From: Streptomyces griseomycini
GTDB taxonomy: Bacteria; Actinomycetota; Actinomycetes; Streptomycetales; Streptomycetaceae
Assembly: GCF_014203535.1 (NCBI RefSeq)
Contig: NZ_JACHJI010000005.1
Coordinates: 186,001 to 250,000 of the forward strand
Length of the DNA stretch: 64,000 bases
Reading direction: 5' to 3'
Every line of letters begins with the position of its first letter. Positions within the stretch are counted from its first letter, which is position 1. Under the pieces are notes generated by a model. The model was not told where the DNA came from. It did not search any database and saw nothing but the letters and a program-made list of their open reading frames with translations. The position numbers and the translations under genes are program-made. Below are positions 1 through 7,100 of the stretch, in pieces.

Positions 1-474
1 GCCGTCGACTTCCTGGCCGGCCTGGCGGCGCGGGCGTCCGGCGGCCGCCGCGAGCGCCTCGACTCGGCGTTCGAGGCGATCGGGGAACACGAGGACACGC
101 TGCGGGGCCGGCTCGAGGAGGGACTGGCGGCCTTCGGGGAGGTCACCGTCCACTCCCGCGCGGCCCGGCGCACCCCGACCCTCCTCCTCACCCTCGAGGG
201 CCACGACACCGCGGACGCCTACCGGTTCCTGGCGGAGCGCGGCGTCCACGCGCCCTCCGGCACCTTCTACGCGCTGGAGGCCTCCCGCCGGCTCGGTCTG
301 GGGGACACCGGCGGCCTCCGCGTCGGCCTCGCCCCCTACACCGGCACCGAGGACGTCGAGCGGCTTCTGGAGGGACTGTCGGCCTTCCTGGGGCGGACGC
401 CGCGGACCGCTCGGGGCCGGGGAACACCCGGCGCGCAGGCCGTGCCTGCCGGACGGTGCGGTGCGGGGGAGTGA
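1..474 (+). CDS. Cysteine desulfurase-like aminotransferase class V protein, C-terminal part
   Basis: This is the 3' end of a gene that begins before the window; the reading frame is open from base 1 and stops with TGA at 472-474, leaving 157 codons. The product resembles the C-terminal small domain of class V PLP enzymes of the cysteine desulfurase-like group. The segment RTPTLLLTLEGHD, followed by AYRFLAERGVHAPSGTFYAL and a GGLRVGLAPYTGTEDVERLL ending, is the usual arrangement of that domain. The catalytic PLP lysine lies upstream, outside the window, so activity cannot be judged. The last 25 or so residues are a low-complexity tail rich in Gly, Arg and Pro. The next gene starts 3 bases downstream, so the two are probably co-transcribed. 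Family is likely; substrate is unknown. Confidence 0.7.
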   Translation, partial: AVDFLAGLAARASGGRRERLDSAFEAIGEHEDTLRGRLEEGLAAFGEVTVHSRAARRTPTLLLTLEGHDTADAYRFLAERGVHAPSGTFYALEASRRLGLGDTGGLRVGLAPYTGTEDVERLLEGLSAFLGRTPRTARGRGTPGAQAVPAGRCGAGE

Positions 475-477
475 CGG

Positions 478-1047
478 ATGGGCGACGACAGGACCGCGGG
501 CCGGTCCCCCTCGGCGCCCGGCCGCCCCTTCGGGGGGCTGACCTACGGCACCCCGGGGGCGACCCGTCCGCAGGCCCCGCTCTGGGGGGAGGCCCCGCCC
601 GGGTTCCGCCGGTTCGAGAGGACCGTGGTGATCGGACGGGGAGAGGGCGCCTGGACCGCGGCCAGGGACGCCGTGACCCGCTGGGAGGTCAAGCGGCGCA
701 GCGGGTTCGCGGTCGCCCCGGCCGACGGGGGAGGCGCCGGGGTGCGCGCGGGAGGGCGTTACCGCATCACCGCGGGCCTCGGCCGGTTCGTCGTCCGGGA
801 ACCGGTCGAGGTCGTCGCCGTGGTGGACACCGCGACCCGGTGCGGTTTCGCCTACGGCACCCACCGGGGGCACCCCGTCAGCGGGGAGGAGGCCTTCATC
901 GTGCACCGGGACGACGACGGCCGTGTCTTCCTGACCCTCCGGTCCCTGACCCGGGCGGCTCCGGCGGCTCCGTGGCGGTTCCTCTTCCCCTTCCTGCTCC
1001 TGGCCCAGCGCTGCGTCCGCGAGCGGTACCTGCGCGCGTTGGCGTGA
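478..1047 (+). CDS. DUF1990 family protein
   Basis: A 189-residue protein whose ATG lies 3 bases after the stop of the desulfurase-like gene. It shows the DUF1990 pattern: an N-terminal LTYGTPGAT stretch, a central WEVKRRSGF segment, then a beta-rich domain with GGRYRITAGLGRFVVREPVEVV and a C-terminal GEEAFIVHRDDDGRVFLTL block leading to a helical end. DUF1990 proteins are about 170-200 residues, so this one is full length. They have an SRPBCC-like predicted fold and no firmly established function. There is no signal peptide, so the product is probably cytoplasmic. Translational coupling to the upstream gene suggests a shared transcript, but the sequence does not show a functional link. Confidence 0.75.
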   Translation: MGDDRTAGRSPSAPGRPFGGLTYGTPGATRPQAPLWGEAPPGFRRFERTVVIGRGEGAWTAARDAVTRWEVKRRSGFAVAPADGGGAGVRAGGRYRITAGLGRFVVREPVEVVAVVDTATRCGFAYGTHRGHPVSGEEAFIVHRDDDGRVFLTLRSLTRAAPAAPWRFLFPFLLLAQRCVRERYLRALA

Positions 1048-1073
1048 GGCAGGACGGCGCGGCCGCACGCCGA

Positions 1074-1096
1074 GGCGCCGCGGGTCCCGCGGCGCC
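1074..1096. terminator. Hairpin between convergent genes
   Basis: GGCGCCGCGGG is followed after one base by its exact reverse complement. It sits between the convergent ends of the DUF1990 gene and the GNAT gene, where a bidirectional terminator is expected. No U-tract follows, as is common in Streptomyces. Confidence 0.5.
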
Positions 1097-1128
1097 GGGT
1101 GACCGGCGGCCGGCGCCGTTCCCGGGGC

Positions 1129-2055
1129 TCAGCCCAGGACCGCCTCCCAGGTGTCGACGGCGTAGTGGACGGTCATCCCGTGGCGGTCGTACAGCCGGGG
1201 TGCCCCGGTGGCGTTCGCCGTGTCCACGCCGAGCCCGACGACGTCCCGCCCCCGCGCGGCGAAGGCCGCGAAGGCGTGCCGCAGCAGGAAGCCGCCGAGG
1301 CCCCGGCCACGGGCCTCGGGCAGGACGCCGATGCTGCGGATCCAGCCCATGGCCTCCCGGTCGTCGCGCGCGATCAGGAAGCCCACGTCCCCCAGGTCGT
1401 CGTCGGTGACGATCCACACCAGGGACCAGTCCAGACCTTCGGCGTCGATGTCGTGCAGCCACGGCTCGTAGGCGCGCGGCTGGAAGTCGAAGTGGCCGGC
1501 GAAGGAGGCCTGGTACAGCGCGTGGACGCGGACGCGGTCCGCCTCGGCGGCGCAGTCGCGGATCCGCAGGCCGGAGGGCACCTCGGGCACCGGGTCCTGC
1601 GCGGGGTCCAGCGCGCGGCGCAGGACGTGGTACCGGCGCACGACCCGCCAGTGCCGCTCGCGGAGCAGGCGGGTGTCGAGGGTGGGCGCCGTGTTGAGGT
1701 GCAGGTGCACCACGGCCCTCGCGGCACCGTTCTCCCGGGCCTTCTCCAGCGCCCGGGCCTCCATGGCCGCCAGCACGGGCGCGGCGGTTTCCTGGTGGTC
1801 GGGCAGCACGTAGTGGTCGACGTCGATGCGGTCGCCGCCGGACTCGTCCCACAGCAGCCCGTAGGCCACCAGCCGGTCCTCGTCGAAGACGAGCCAGGAG
1901 TCGCGTCGCAGGTCGACCTCGGGATGCTTCAGGTCGGCCTCGACGGTGTGGAGGTCCGTCTCGGGCCGGCCGATCTCTATCTCGTCGACCCTGTTGAGCA
2001 GTTCGGTGATGGCGGGCGCGTCATCGAGTGTGGCGGGACGCAAGGAGTAGGGCAT
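1129..2055 (-). CDS. Tandem GNAT-fold N-acetyltransferase
   Basis: A 308-residue protein with two GNAT-like halves. The N-terminal half (about residues 1-140) starts SLRPATLDDAPAITELL and is degenerate in its acetyl-CoA loop. The C-terminal half (about 155-308) is complete and carries IRSIGVLPEARGRGLGGFLL, the Q/RxxGxG/A pyrophosphate-binding loop. It ends with a typical GLGVDTANATGAPRLYDRHGM strand-helix segment. The layout resembles mycothiol synthase and other two-domain GNATs of actinomycetes, but the sequence does not identify the acceptor, and mycothiol synthase itself is normally a housekeeping gene found elsewhere. The gene is monocistronic: the upstream operon ends at a strong hairpin. 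No clear Shine-Dalgarno sequence precedes the ATG at 2055. Confidence 0.8.
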   Translation of the reverse strand: MPYSLRPATLDDAPAITELLNRVDEIEIGRPETDLHTVEADLKHPEVDLRRDSWLVFDEDRLVAYGLLWDESGGDRIDVDHYVLPDHQETAAPVLAAMEARALEKARENGAARAVVHLHLNTAPTLDTRLLRERHWRVVRRYHVLRRALDPAQDPVPEVPSGLRIRDCAAEADRVRVHALYQASFAGHFDFQPRAYEPWLHDIDAEGLDWSLVWIVTDDDLGDVGFLIARDDREAMGWIRSIGVLPEARGRGLGGFLLRHAFAAFAARGRDVVGLGVDTANATGAPRLYDRHGMTVHYAVDTWEAVLG

Positions 2056-2122
2056 GAGGACAAAGAATCCGCGGGCGGGGCGGGAGGCGCAACGGCATTT
2101 CGCCGGCGGACCGGTCCCCGGC

Positions 2123-2160
2123 CGGGGCGGTCCGGCCGCTCGTACGGCCGGACCGCCCCG
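2123..2160 (-). terminator. Strong terminator of the conservon-P450 operon
   Basis: A 16-bp perfect inverted repeat (GGGGCGGTCCGGCCG pairing with CGGCCGGACCGCCCC, plus one flanking C-G pair) encloses a 6-base loop. It lies 13 bases beyond the stop codon of the enoyl-CoA hydratase gene on the minus strand. It separates the long minus-strand operon from the GNAT gene. Confidence 0.75.
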
Positions 2161-2172
2161 TCCGGGCAGGCG

Positions 2173-2973
2173 TCAGCCGGGGCCGCGGAAGCCGGCCGGC
2201 GCGTGGTGCAGCTCGGTGACGACCGCCGCCATCAGTTCGGGATCCAGCACCGATGCGTCGGCGAGGCGGGTGGGGGCGGTGAGGGAGTTCAGCAGTGTCT
2301 TGGTGACGCGCAGGGCCGCCGCCGGCCGGCGCAGGACCGGTTTGGCCCAGGCCGTGACGGCGGCGTCGAGGGCGTCCTCGGTCACGACGTTCTGCAGGAT
2401 CGACAGCCGGTGGGCCTCCCGGGCGTCGAAGGCGCGCCCGGTGAGGACGAGTTCGCGCACGCGGGCGGCGCCGGCCTCGCTGACGAGGCGGGGCAGGAGC
2501 CCGCCCCAGGCCGTGGGCAGGCCGAGCGCGAGCTCGGGCAGCCGGAAGGTGGCGGTGTCGGCGCCCACCCGCAGGTCACAGGCGAGGGCGAGGGCGAGGC
2601 CGGCACCGACGGCCTTGCCCTGGACCCGGGCGATGGTGACGGCGGGGTTGGAGGCGAGGGCGTCGCACACGCGCCGGGCCCGGACCCCGGAGGCGCGGAT
2701 GCCGCCGCCGGTGGGGTCGTGGGCCAGGTGCTCGGCGAATTCGCCGCGGTCCCCGCCGAGGCAGAAGTCGTCACCGGCGGCGGCCAGCACGACGACCCGT
2801 ACCGCGGGGTCCTGTTCGTCGAGGACGGTGAGGAGGTCGTCCAGCATGGTGTCGGTGACGACGTTGCCCTGCTCGGGCACGTTCAGCTCGACGGTGAGGA
2901 GCGGACCCCGCTGGTGGACGCGCAGGGTCTTGAGGACCCGGTCCGCGGGGAGTTCGGTGAGGGGCGTGCTCAT
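2173..2973 (-). CDS. Enoyl-CoA hydratase/isomerase family protein
   Basis: A 266-residue crotonase-fold protein. LLTVELNVPEQGNVVTDTML is the typical N-terminal strand-turn-helix. The first oxyanion-hole segment is FCLGGDRGEFAEHL, and the second is VQGKAVGAGLALALACDLRVG. Towards the C-terminus a PELALGLPTAWGGLLPRLV block matches the usual 'PE..G..P..G....L' pattern; a Glu aligns with the proximal catalytic position, but the second catalytic acid of true hydratases is not obvious, so isomerase, hydrolase or carboxylase-like chemistry is also possible. The ATG overlaps the stop of the upstream P450 by 4 bases (ATGA), implying translational coupling. It is the last gene of the conservon-P450 operon, which suggests the P450s and this enzyme act on a common acyl or polyketide-like substrate. 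Confidence 0.85.
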   Translation of the reverse strand: MSTPLTELPADRVLKTLRVHQRGPLLTVELNVPEQGNVVTDTMLDDLLTVLDEQDPAVRVVVLAAAGDDFCLGGDRGEFAEHLAHDPTGGGIRASGVRARRVCDALASNPAVTIARVQGKAVGAGLALALACDLRVGADTATFRLPELALGLPTAWGGLLPRLVSEAGAARVRELVLTGRAFDAREAHRLSILQNVVTEDALDAAVTAWAKPVLRRPAAALRVTKTLLNSLTAPTRLADASVLDPELMAAVVTELHHAPAGFRGPG

Positions 2974-4235
2974 GTCGTGACCTTCAGGGAGGAGACGCGG
3001 CGGAAGACGACGCGGGAGGTGTCGTACACGGGGGGCGCGGCGGGCCGCAGGGTGGGGAATCGTTCCAGCACCTGACCGAGCAGCTCACGGGCCTCCAGCC
3101 GGGCGAGGGCCGCTCCGAGGCAGTAGTGGGCGCCGCCGCCGAAGGCGAGGTGGGACCCGTTGCGCAGGATGTCGAAGACGTGGGGCCGCTCGTTGCGGCG
3201 GGGGTCGTGGGCGGCCGAGCCGTACAGGACGTGGACGGTGGTGTCCTTCGCGAGGGGCACGCCCGCGAGGACGGTGTCGTCGGCGGCGATGCGGGAGTTG
3301 ACGACCACGGGCGGGTCGTAGCGCAGCGTCTCCTCGATCGCGTCGTCGATGTGCTCGGGGTGCCGGCGCAGCCAGGCCGCGCGGGAGGGCTCCTGGGTGA
3401 GGAACCACACGGCGTTGGTGAGCAGGACCGCGGTGGTCTCCAGCGAGGCGATGGTGATGAACATCGTCAGGTCGTAGACCACCTGGTCCGCGGCCGCCCG
3501 GTCGTCGGGGTACCGGGCGTCCCAGTGGTGGATCCAGCCGGTGAGGACATCGTTGCCGGGGTGGGCCCGCCGCTGCCGGACGAGCTCGGTGAAGAAGGCC
3601 CGCATCTCCAGCGTGGCCTGGGCCGATACGGCCAGTTCGCTCTTGGTGGGCAGCAACTCCTGTGCGTAGACCTGCCGGTGGGTGAAGTCCAGGATGTGCG
3701 GGAAGTGCTCCGGGGCGATCCCGAGCCACTCACCGACGGTCCGCATGGGGAGCTGCTCGGCGACGGTGCGGACGAAGTCGGCCTCCCCGTCGGCGCGCAG
3801 CCGGTCCCCGAGGTCGTCCAGGAGCCCGGAGGCCAGGGCGGCGATCCGGGGACGCATGGCCTGGAGGGTGGTGCGGTCGAAGGGGTTGCCCAGGGCCCGT
3901 CGCTGACAGGTGTGGGTGGGCGCGTTGAGACGGGGCAGGGTGCGTGTCATCTCCCGGGTGGCGGGGGCCTGCCAGCGCTCCGGGTCGGGCTGGCGCTCCT
4001 GCCAGGCGAAGTCCGGCACGAGCCAGTTCCTGCCGCGCAGGACCTGGCTGCATGCGTCGAACCCGGTGACGAAGTAGCCGCCCCAGGGGGCGGGCACGAC
4101 GTCCCCCAGGGAGCGCATCTCCTCCCAGACGGGCAGGGGGTCGGCCTGCCCTTCGGGGGAACGCAGGCGGCGGAGGAGGGAGATGACGGCTCGGCGGTCG
4201 GTGAGGGTGCCGCGTATGTCGCCAACGGCGGTCAC
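2970..4235 (-). CDS. Cytochrome P450 (canonical motifs)
   Basis: A 421-residue bacterial class I P450. The heme-binding loop is FGGGAHYCLGAALARLE with Cys near residue 372. The K-helix ExxR motif is present in EETLRYDPP. The I-helix segment reads TIASLETTAV, so the acid-Thr pair is kept, but the usual Ala/Gly-Gly is replaced by Ser-Leu. The start is GTG at 4235, preceded by AAAGGAG six bases upstream. Conservons of Streptomyces often end with one or two P450 genes; this is the second here, 101 bases after the first, and is coupled to the enoyl-CoA hydratase by an ATGA overlap. No ferredoxin gene is adjacent, so electrons probably come from a ferredoxin encoded elsewhere. The substrate is unknown. 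Confidence 0.9.
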   Translation of the reverse strand: MTAVGDIRGTLTDRRAVISLLRRLRSPEGQADPLPVWEEMRSLGDVVPAPWGGYFVTGFDACSQVLRGRNWLVPDFAWQERQPDPERWQAPATREMTRTLPRLNAPTHTCQRRALGNPFDRTTLQAMRPRIAALASGLLDDLGDRLRADGEADFVRTVAEQLPMRTVGEWLGIAPEHFPHILDFTHRQVYAQELLPTKSELAVSAQATLEMRAFFTELVRQRRAHPGNDVLTGWIHHWDARYPDDRAAADQVVYDLTMFITIASLETTAVLLTNAVWFLTQEPSRAAWLRRHPEHIDDAIEETLRYDPPVVVNSRIAADDTVLAGVPLAKDTTVHVLYGSAAHDPRRNERPHVFDILRNGSHLAFGGGAHYCLGAALARLEARELLGQVLERFPTLRPAAPPVYDTSRVVFRRVSSLKVTT

Positions 4236-4336
4236 GCATGGCTCCTTTGGCTGGTTCTACCGGTACCGCCGGAACCTACCCTTCCATACTCCGGTGTCAT
4301 GCGCCTCTGTGTGTTGCTCCTGTCACATGCCGTGCA

Positions 4337-5683
4337 TCAGACGCGGAAGATGTCCAGGAAGCTGCTCCAGAACCCCTTCCTGCGTGCCGGGTCCTGCCGG
4401 ACCGGCGCGGACGCGGCCACGGGGAAGGGCTGCTCCGCGTCCGGCGCCGGGGCCCGGTTCTGCAGTGCCGCCGCCATGCGGGTGGCCGGCGTGGGGGTGA
4501 AGGTCACGGGCAGCGCGACGAGGGCGCGGTGGAACGGCCCGGGCCGCCACTGCAGGTCCTCCTCGGGCACGGCGAGCACCAGGTCGGGCAGCGCGTTGAG
4601 GAGCCGCTCGATCGCGGTGCTCGCGATGACCTGGGCCGGGTCCTTGGCGGGGCAGGCGTGCGGGCCGGCCCCCCACGCCAGGTGGGCCCCCCTGCGGTGC
4701 GCGCGGCGGGCCTCGGCGAGCGCGGGGTCGCTGTTCGCTCCCGCGAAGGAGATGACGACCGGGGTGCCCGCCTCCGCCACGTGACCGCCGAGGTCGACGT
4801 CCTGGAGCGGGTAGTGGGTGGCGTAGTTGGCGATGGGGGTCTGGTTCCACAGCACGTGGTCGAGCGCCTCCTCGATCAGCATGCCGCTTCCCCGGCCGCC
4901 CGCCCCGGACAGCAGCAGGACCAGGGCGTTGCCGATGAGGTTGCGCTCGGGCTCGACGCCGGCGCCCATCAGCATCACCAGCTGGTCCTTGAGCTCCTCG
5001 TCGGTCAGCCCGGCGGGGTGCTGGATCAGCCAGGAGGTGACGTCGTCGCCGGGCCGGCGCCGCTTGAGGGCGATCAGCTCCATGAGGCAGGCGGTGAGGT
5101 CCTCGTTGGCGCGCAGGGCGTCCTTGCCGTCGAAGATCGCCGACATGGAGGTGGTGAGGGTGTCCCCGATGTCCGGAGGGCAGCCGAAGAGCTTGTTGAA
5201 CAGCAGCAGCGGCAGCAGCTTGGCGTAGTCGTTGAGCAGGTCGGCGCGGCCCCGCTCGCTGAACCGGTCGAGGAGGTAGTCGGCGATCGGCTCCACGTCC
5301 CGCCGGATCCGGGTGATGTTGAGCCGGGCCAGACTGTCGGTGACGGCCTTGCGCAGCCGCAGGTGCACCGCGCCGTCGGTGAACAGGCAGTTGGGCCGGT
5401 AGGCCATCATCGGCAGGACCGGGTTGTCCATGCCGATGCGGCCCTCGTTCAGTGCCTTCCAGCGGCGGGCGTCGCGTACGAAGAGCTCGGTGTTCTGCAG
5501 CACCCGCAGCGCCGTCTCGTACCCGACGACCAGGGTGGCGTCCGCGCCGGGGGCGAGTTCGACCGGGCCGGCCGGGGCGTGGGCGCGCAGCCGGTCGTAG
5601 ACCTGCTGGGGGTCGGCGGCGAACGCGGCGTCGTGCATGGGGCATCTGCCCACGGCGGGCGGAGAGGTTTGCTGGAGATCCAT
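4337..5683 (-). CDS. Conservon-associated cytochrome P450 lacking the ExxR motif (CYP157-like)
   Basis: A 448-residue P450-fold protein and the fifth gene of the conservon. The heme ligand loop is AWGAGPHACPAKDPAQ, with Cys near residue 344. At the K-helix, where almost all P450s have ExxR, the sequence reads IEEALDHVLWNQTP (Glu272-Ala-Leu-Asp275): the Arg is absent. This is the known peculiarity of the CYP157 family, whose members sit in conservons of Streptomyces next to a second, canonical P450, exactly as here. A C-terminal extension of about 45 residues follows the normal P450 end and finishes RKGFWSSFLDIFRV. The ATG at 5683 has AAGGAAG upstream. Whether it is a catalyst, a heme-binding regulator or a partner of the next P450 is open. 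Confidence 0.88.
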   Translation of the reverse strand: MDLQQTSPPAVGRCPMHDAAFAADPQQVYDRLRAHAPAGPVELAPGADATLVVGYETALRVLQNTELFVRDARRWKALNEGRIGMDNPVLPMMAYRPNCLFTDGAVHLRLRKAVTDSLARLNITRIRRDVEPIADYLLDRFSERGRADLLNDYAKLLPLLLFNKLFGCPPDIGDTLTTSMSAIFDGKDALRANEDLTACLMELIALKRRRPGDDVTSWLIQHPAGLTDEELKDQLVMLMGAGVEPERNLIGNALVLLLSGAGGRGSGMLIEEALDHVLWNQTPIANYATHYPLQDVDLGGHVAEAGTPVVISFAGANSDPALAEARRAHRRGAHLAWGAGPHACPAKDPAQVIASTAIERLLNALPDLVLAVPEEDLQWRPGPFHRALVALPVTFTPTPATRMAAALQNRAPAPDAEQPFPVAASAPVRQDPARRKGFWSSFLDIFRV

Positions 5684-5741
5684 GACGTCTTCCTTAGTGA
5701 ACCGGGAACCTCCGCTCCCGGGCCGGGTGGGCGCGGGGCGG

Positions 5742-6344
5742 TCAGGCCGCGCGGTCGAGCAGGTGCCGGACCAGGGCGATCAGGGCCTCGGCGGAAGACC
5801 GCTGGTCGCGTGCGTCGCAGTAGACGACGGGGGTGTCCGGGAGCAGGTCGAGCGCCTCACGCACCTCTGCCTCGTCGTAAGTGGCCGACCGGTCGAAGCA
5901 GTTGACGGCGATGGCGTACTCCAGGCCGTAACGCTCGACGAGGTCGATGACGGGGAACGTCTCCTCCAGCCGCGCCGGATCGACCAGCAGCAGCGCCCCC
6001 AGCGCGCCGCGGGCCATGTCCTCCCACAACTGCATGAAGCGCTGCTGTCCCGGTGTCCCGAACAGGTACAGCACCAGATCGTCGCTGAGCGTGAGACGGC
6101 CGAAGTCCAGCGCGACGGTGGTGGTGGTCTTGTCCGCCACGCCCCGCAGGTCGTCCACGTGGACGGACGCCTGCGTCATCTTCTCCTCGGTGCGCAGGGG
6201 AGTGATCTCCGACAGCGAACCGATGAAGGTCGTCTTGCCCACGGCGAAGTGCCCGACGACCAGGATCTTGGCGGCGTTGGTCACCGCGCTGGAGACGTAG
6301 ATGGACCTCTGGGCCGTCTCAGCCGATGAGGGATTGGAGTCCAT
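5742..6344 (-). CDS. cvnD: Conservon small GTPase-like ATP/GTP-binding protein (CvnD)
   Basis: A 200-residue Ras-like small GTPase of the conservon type, related to MglA-like bacterial G proteins. The P-loop is GHFAVGKT at residues 31-38. DFGRLTLSDDLVLYLFGTPG resembles the switch II region ending in the G3 element, and the base-recognition loop is AVNCFDRS, an NxxD-type variant. The N-terminus (about 20 residues, STIYVSSAVTNAAK-like) precedes the first strand. The start codon overlaps the end of cvnC by 26 bases, the usual tight arrangement. In conservons CvnA-D form a membrane-proximal complex resembling a eukaryotic receptor-G-protein module; this protein is the nucleotide-dependent switch. 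Confidence 0.92.
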   Translation of the reverse strand: MDSNPSSAETAQRSIYVSSAVTNAAKILVVGHFAVGKTTFIGSLSEITPLRTEEKMTQASVHVDDLRGVADKTTTTVALDFGRLTLSDDLVLYLFGTPGQQRFMQLWEDMARGALGALLLVDPARLEETFPVIDLVERYGLEYAIAVNCFDRSATYDEAEVREALDLLPDTPVVYCDARDQRSSAEALIALVRHLLDRAA

Positions 6345-6693
6345 TCAGAACCTTCTCGAGGGTCGCTCTGTCAACGTTCTGGGCCCGGGGCGGCTCGGCA
6401 CGGCGCAACAGGTGCCCCTGCTCGAATAAATCGGTCAGCAGCAGCCGGGCCACCCCGACCGGCAGGCCGAGGTGGCCGGCCACCTCGGCGACCGACAGGT
6501 AGCCCCCCGCACACAGGTCCCAGATGGCCCTGACTTCGGGCCCGGCCCCCAGCGGAAGGGTCCGCTCGGGGGCCAGGGTGACCAGGGTGTGCAACGCCAG
6601 ATCGTCCGAGGACGGCAGGCTCCGGCCGCCGGTGATGACGTAGGAGCGGACGAAGTCGCTGGTGACGGATGCTTCCTCGCCGGGGGTCGTCAT
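6319..6693 (-). CDS. cvnC: Conservon DUF742 protein (CvnC)
   Basis: A 124-residue DUF742 protein. It has the diagnostic N-terminal SDFVRSYVITGGRSLPSSD followed by LALHTLVTL, and then a winged-helix-like C-terminal half with SVAEVAGHLGLPVGVARLLL and the DLFEQGHLLRR wing. The ATG at 6693 was chosen because it overlaps the stop of cvnB by 4 bases (ATGA), the normal coupling in conservons; longer open frames upstream are not real. DUF742 proteins are known members of the conservon complex, thought to bridge the sensor and the small GTPase. Full length for the family. Confidence 0.9.
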   Translation of the reverse strand: MTTPGEEASVTSDFVRSYVITGGRSLPSSDDLALHTLVTLAPERTLPLGAGPEVRAIWDLCAGGYLSVAEVAGHLGLPVGVARLLLTDLFEQGHLLRRAEPPRAQNVDRATLEKVLNGLQSLIG

Positions 6694-7100
6694 GCGCCGG
6701 CGCCGTTGTCGGAGTTGCCGGAACGCGGCGCCACGCTCATCGCCTTGCTCAGCGCCGCCACGGTCTTCTGCATGCGGAACGACATGGCCTCCATGTCGAC
6801 GTCCAGGGCGGCGGACACGGCCAGATAGGCGCCCTGCCCGGCGGCGATGAGGAAGATCCAGCCGCCGTCGTACTCCAGCAGTGTCTGCTTCCAGATGCCG
6901 TGCCCCGCGCCGACGAACCCGGCCACCGCCCGGCTGAGGGACTGCATGGAGCTCATCGCGGCGGCGTTCGTCTCCGCGTCGTCGCGCGAGATGTCGTCCG
7001 AACGCTGCAGCAGCAGGCCGTCGCCCGAGACGAGGACCGCGTGGCGGGCACCACGCACCTCGAGCACGTCGTTCAGCACCCACGACAGGTCGGTGTTCAC
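6690..7100 (-). CDS. cvnB: Conservon roadblock/LC7 domain protein (CvnB)
   Basis: A 136-residue roadblock/LC7 fold protein. DLSWVLNDVLEVRGARHAVL is followed by SGDGLLLQRSDDISRDDAE, the classic LC7 strand-turn-strand. A long helix (AAMSSMQSLSRAVAGF) and a C-terminal strand pair then complete the fold. The start is GTG at 7100, overlapping the stop of cvnA by 4 bases. In conservons this protein interacts with CvnA and resembles the MglB-type GTPase-activating partner of small bacterial GTPases, here CvnD. The C-terminus (SGNSDNGAGA) is a short low-complexity tail. Confidence 0.92.
   Translation of the reverse strand: MNTDLSWVLNDVLEVRGARHAVLVSGDGLLLQRSDDISRDDAETNAAAMSSMQSLSRAVAGFVGAGHGIWKQTLLEYDGGWIFLIAAGQGAYLAVSAALDVDMEAMSFRMQKTVAALSKAMSVAPRSGNSDNGAGA

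Noticed and set aside
1099..3075. Long plus-strand open frame of 658 codons
   Set aside because: It is antisense to the GNAT and enoyl-CoA hydratase genes, has VDADAV/GGQ-type low-complexity composition and no family pattern; high GC keeps such antisense frames open.
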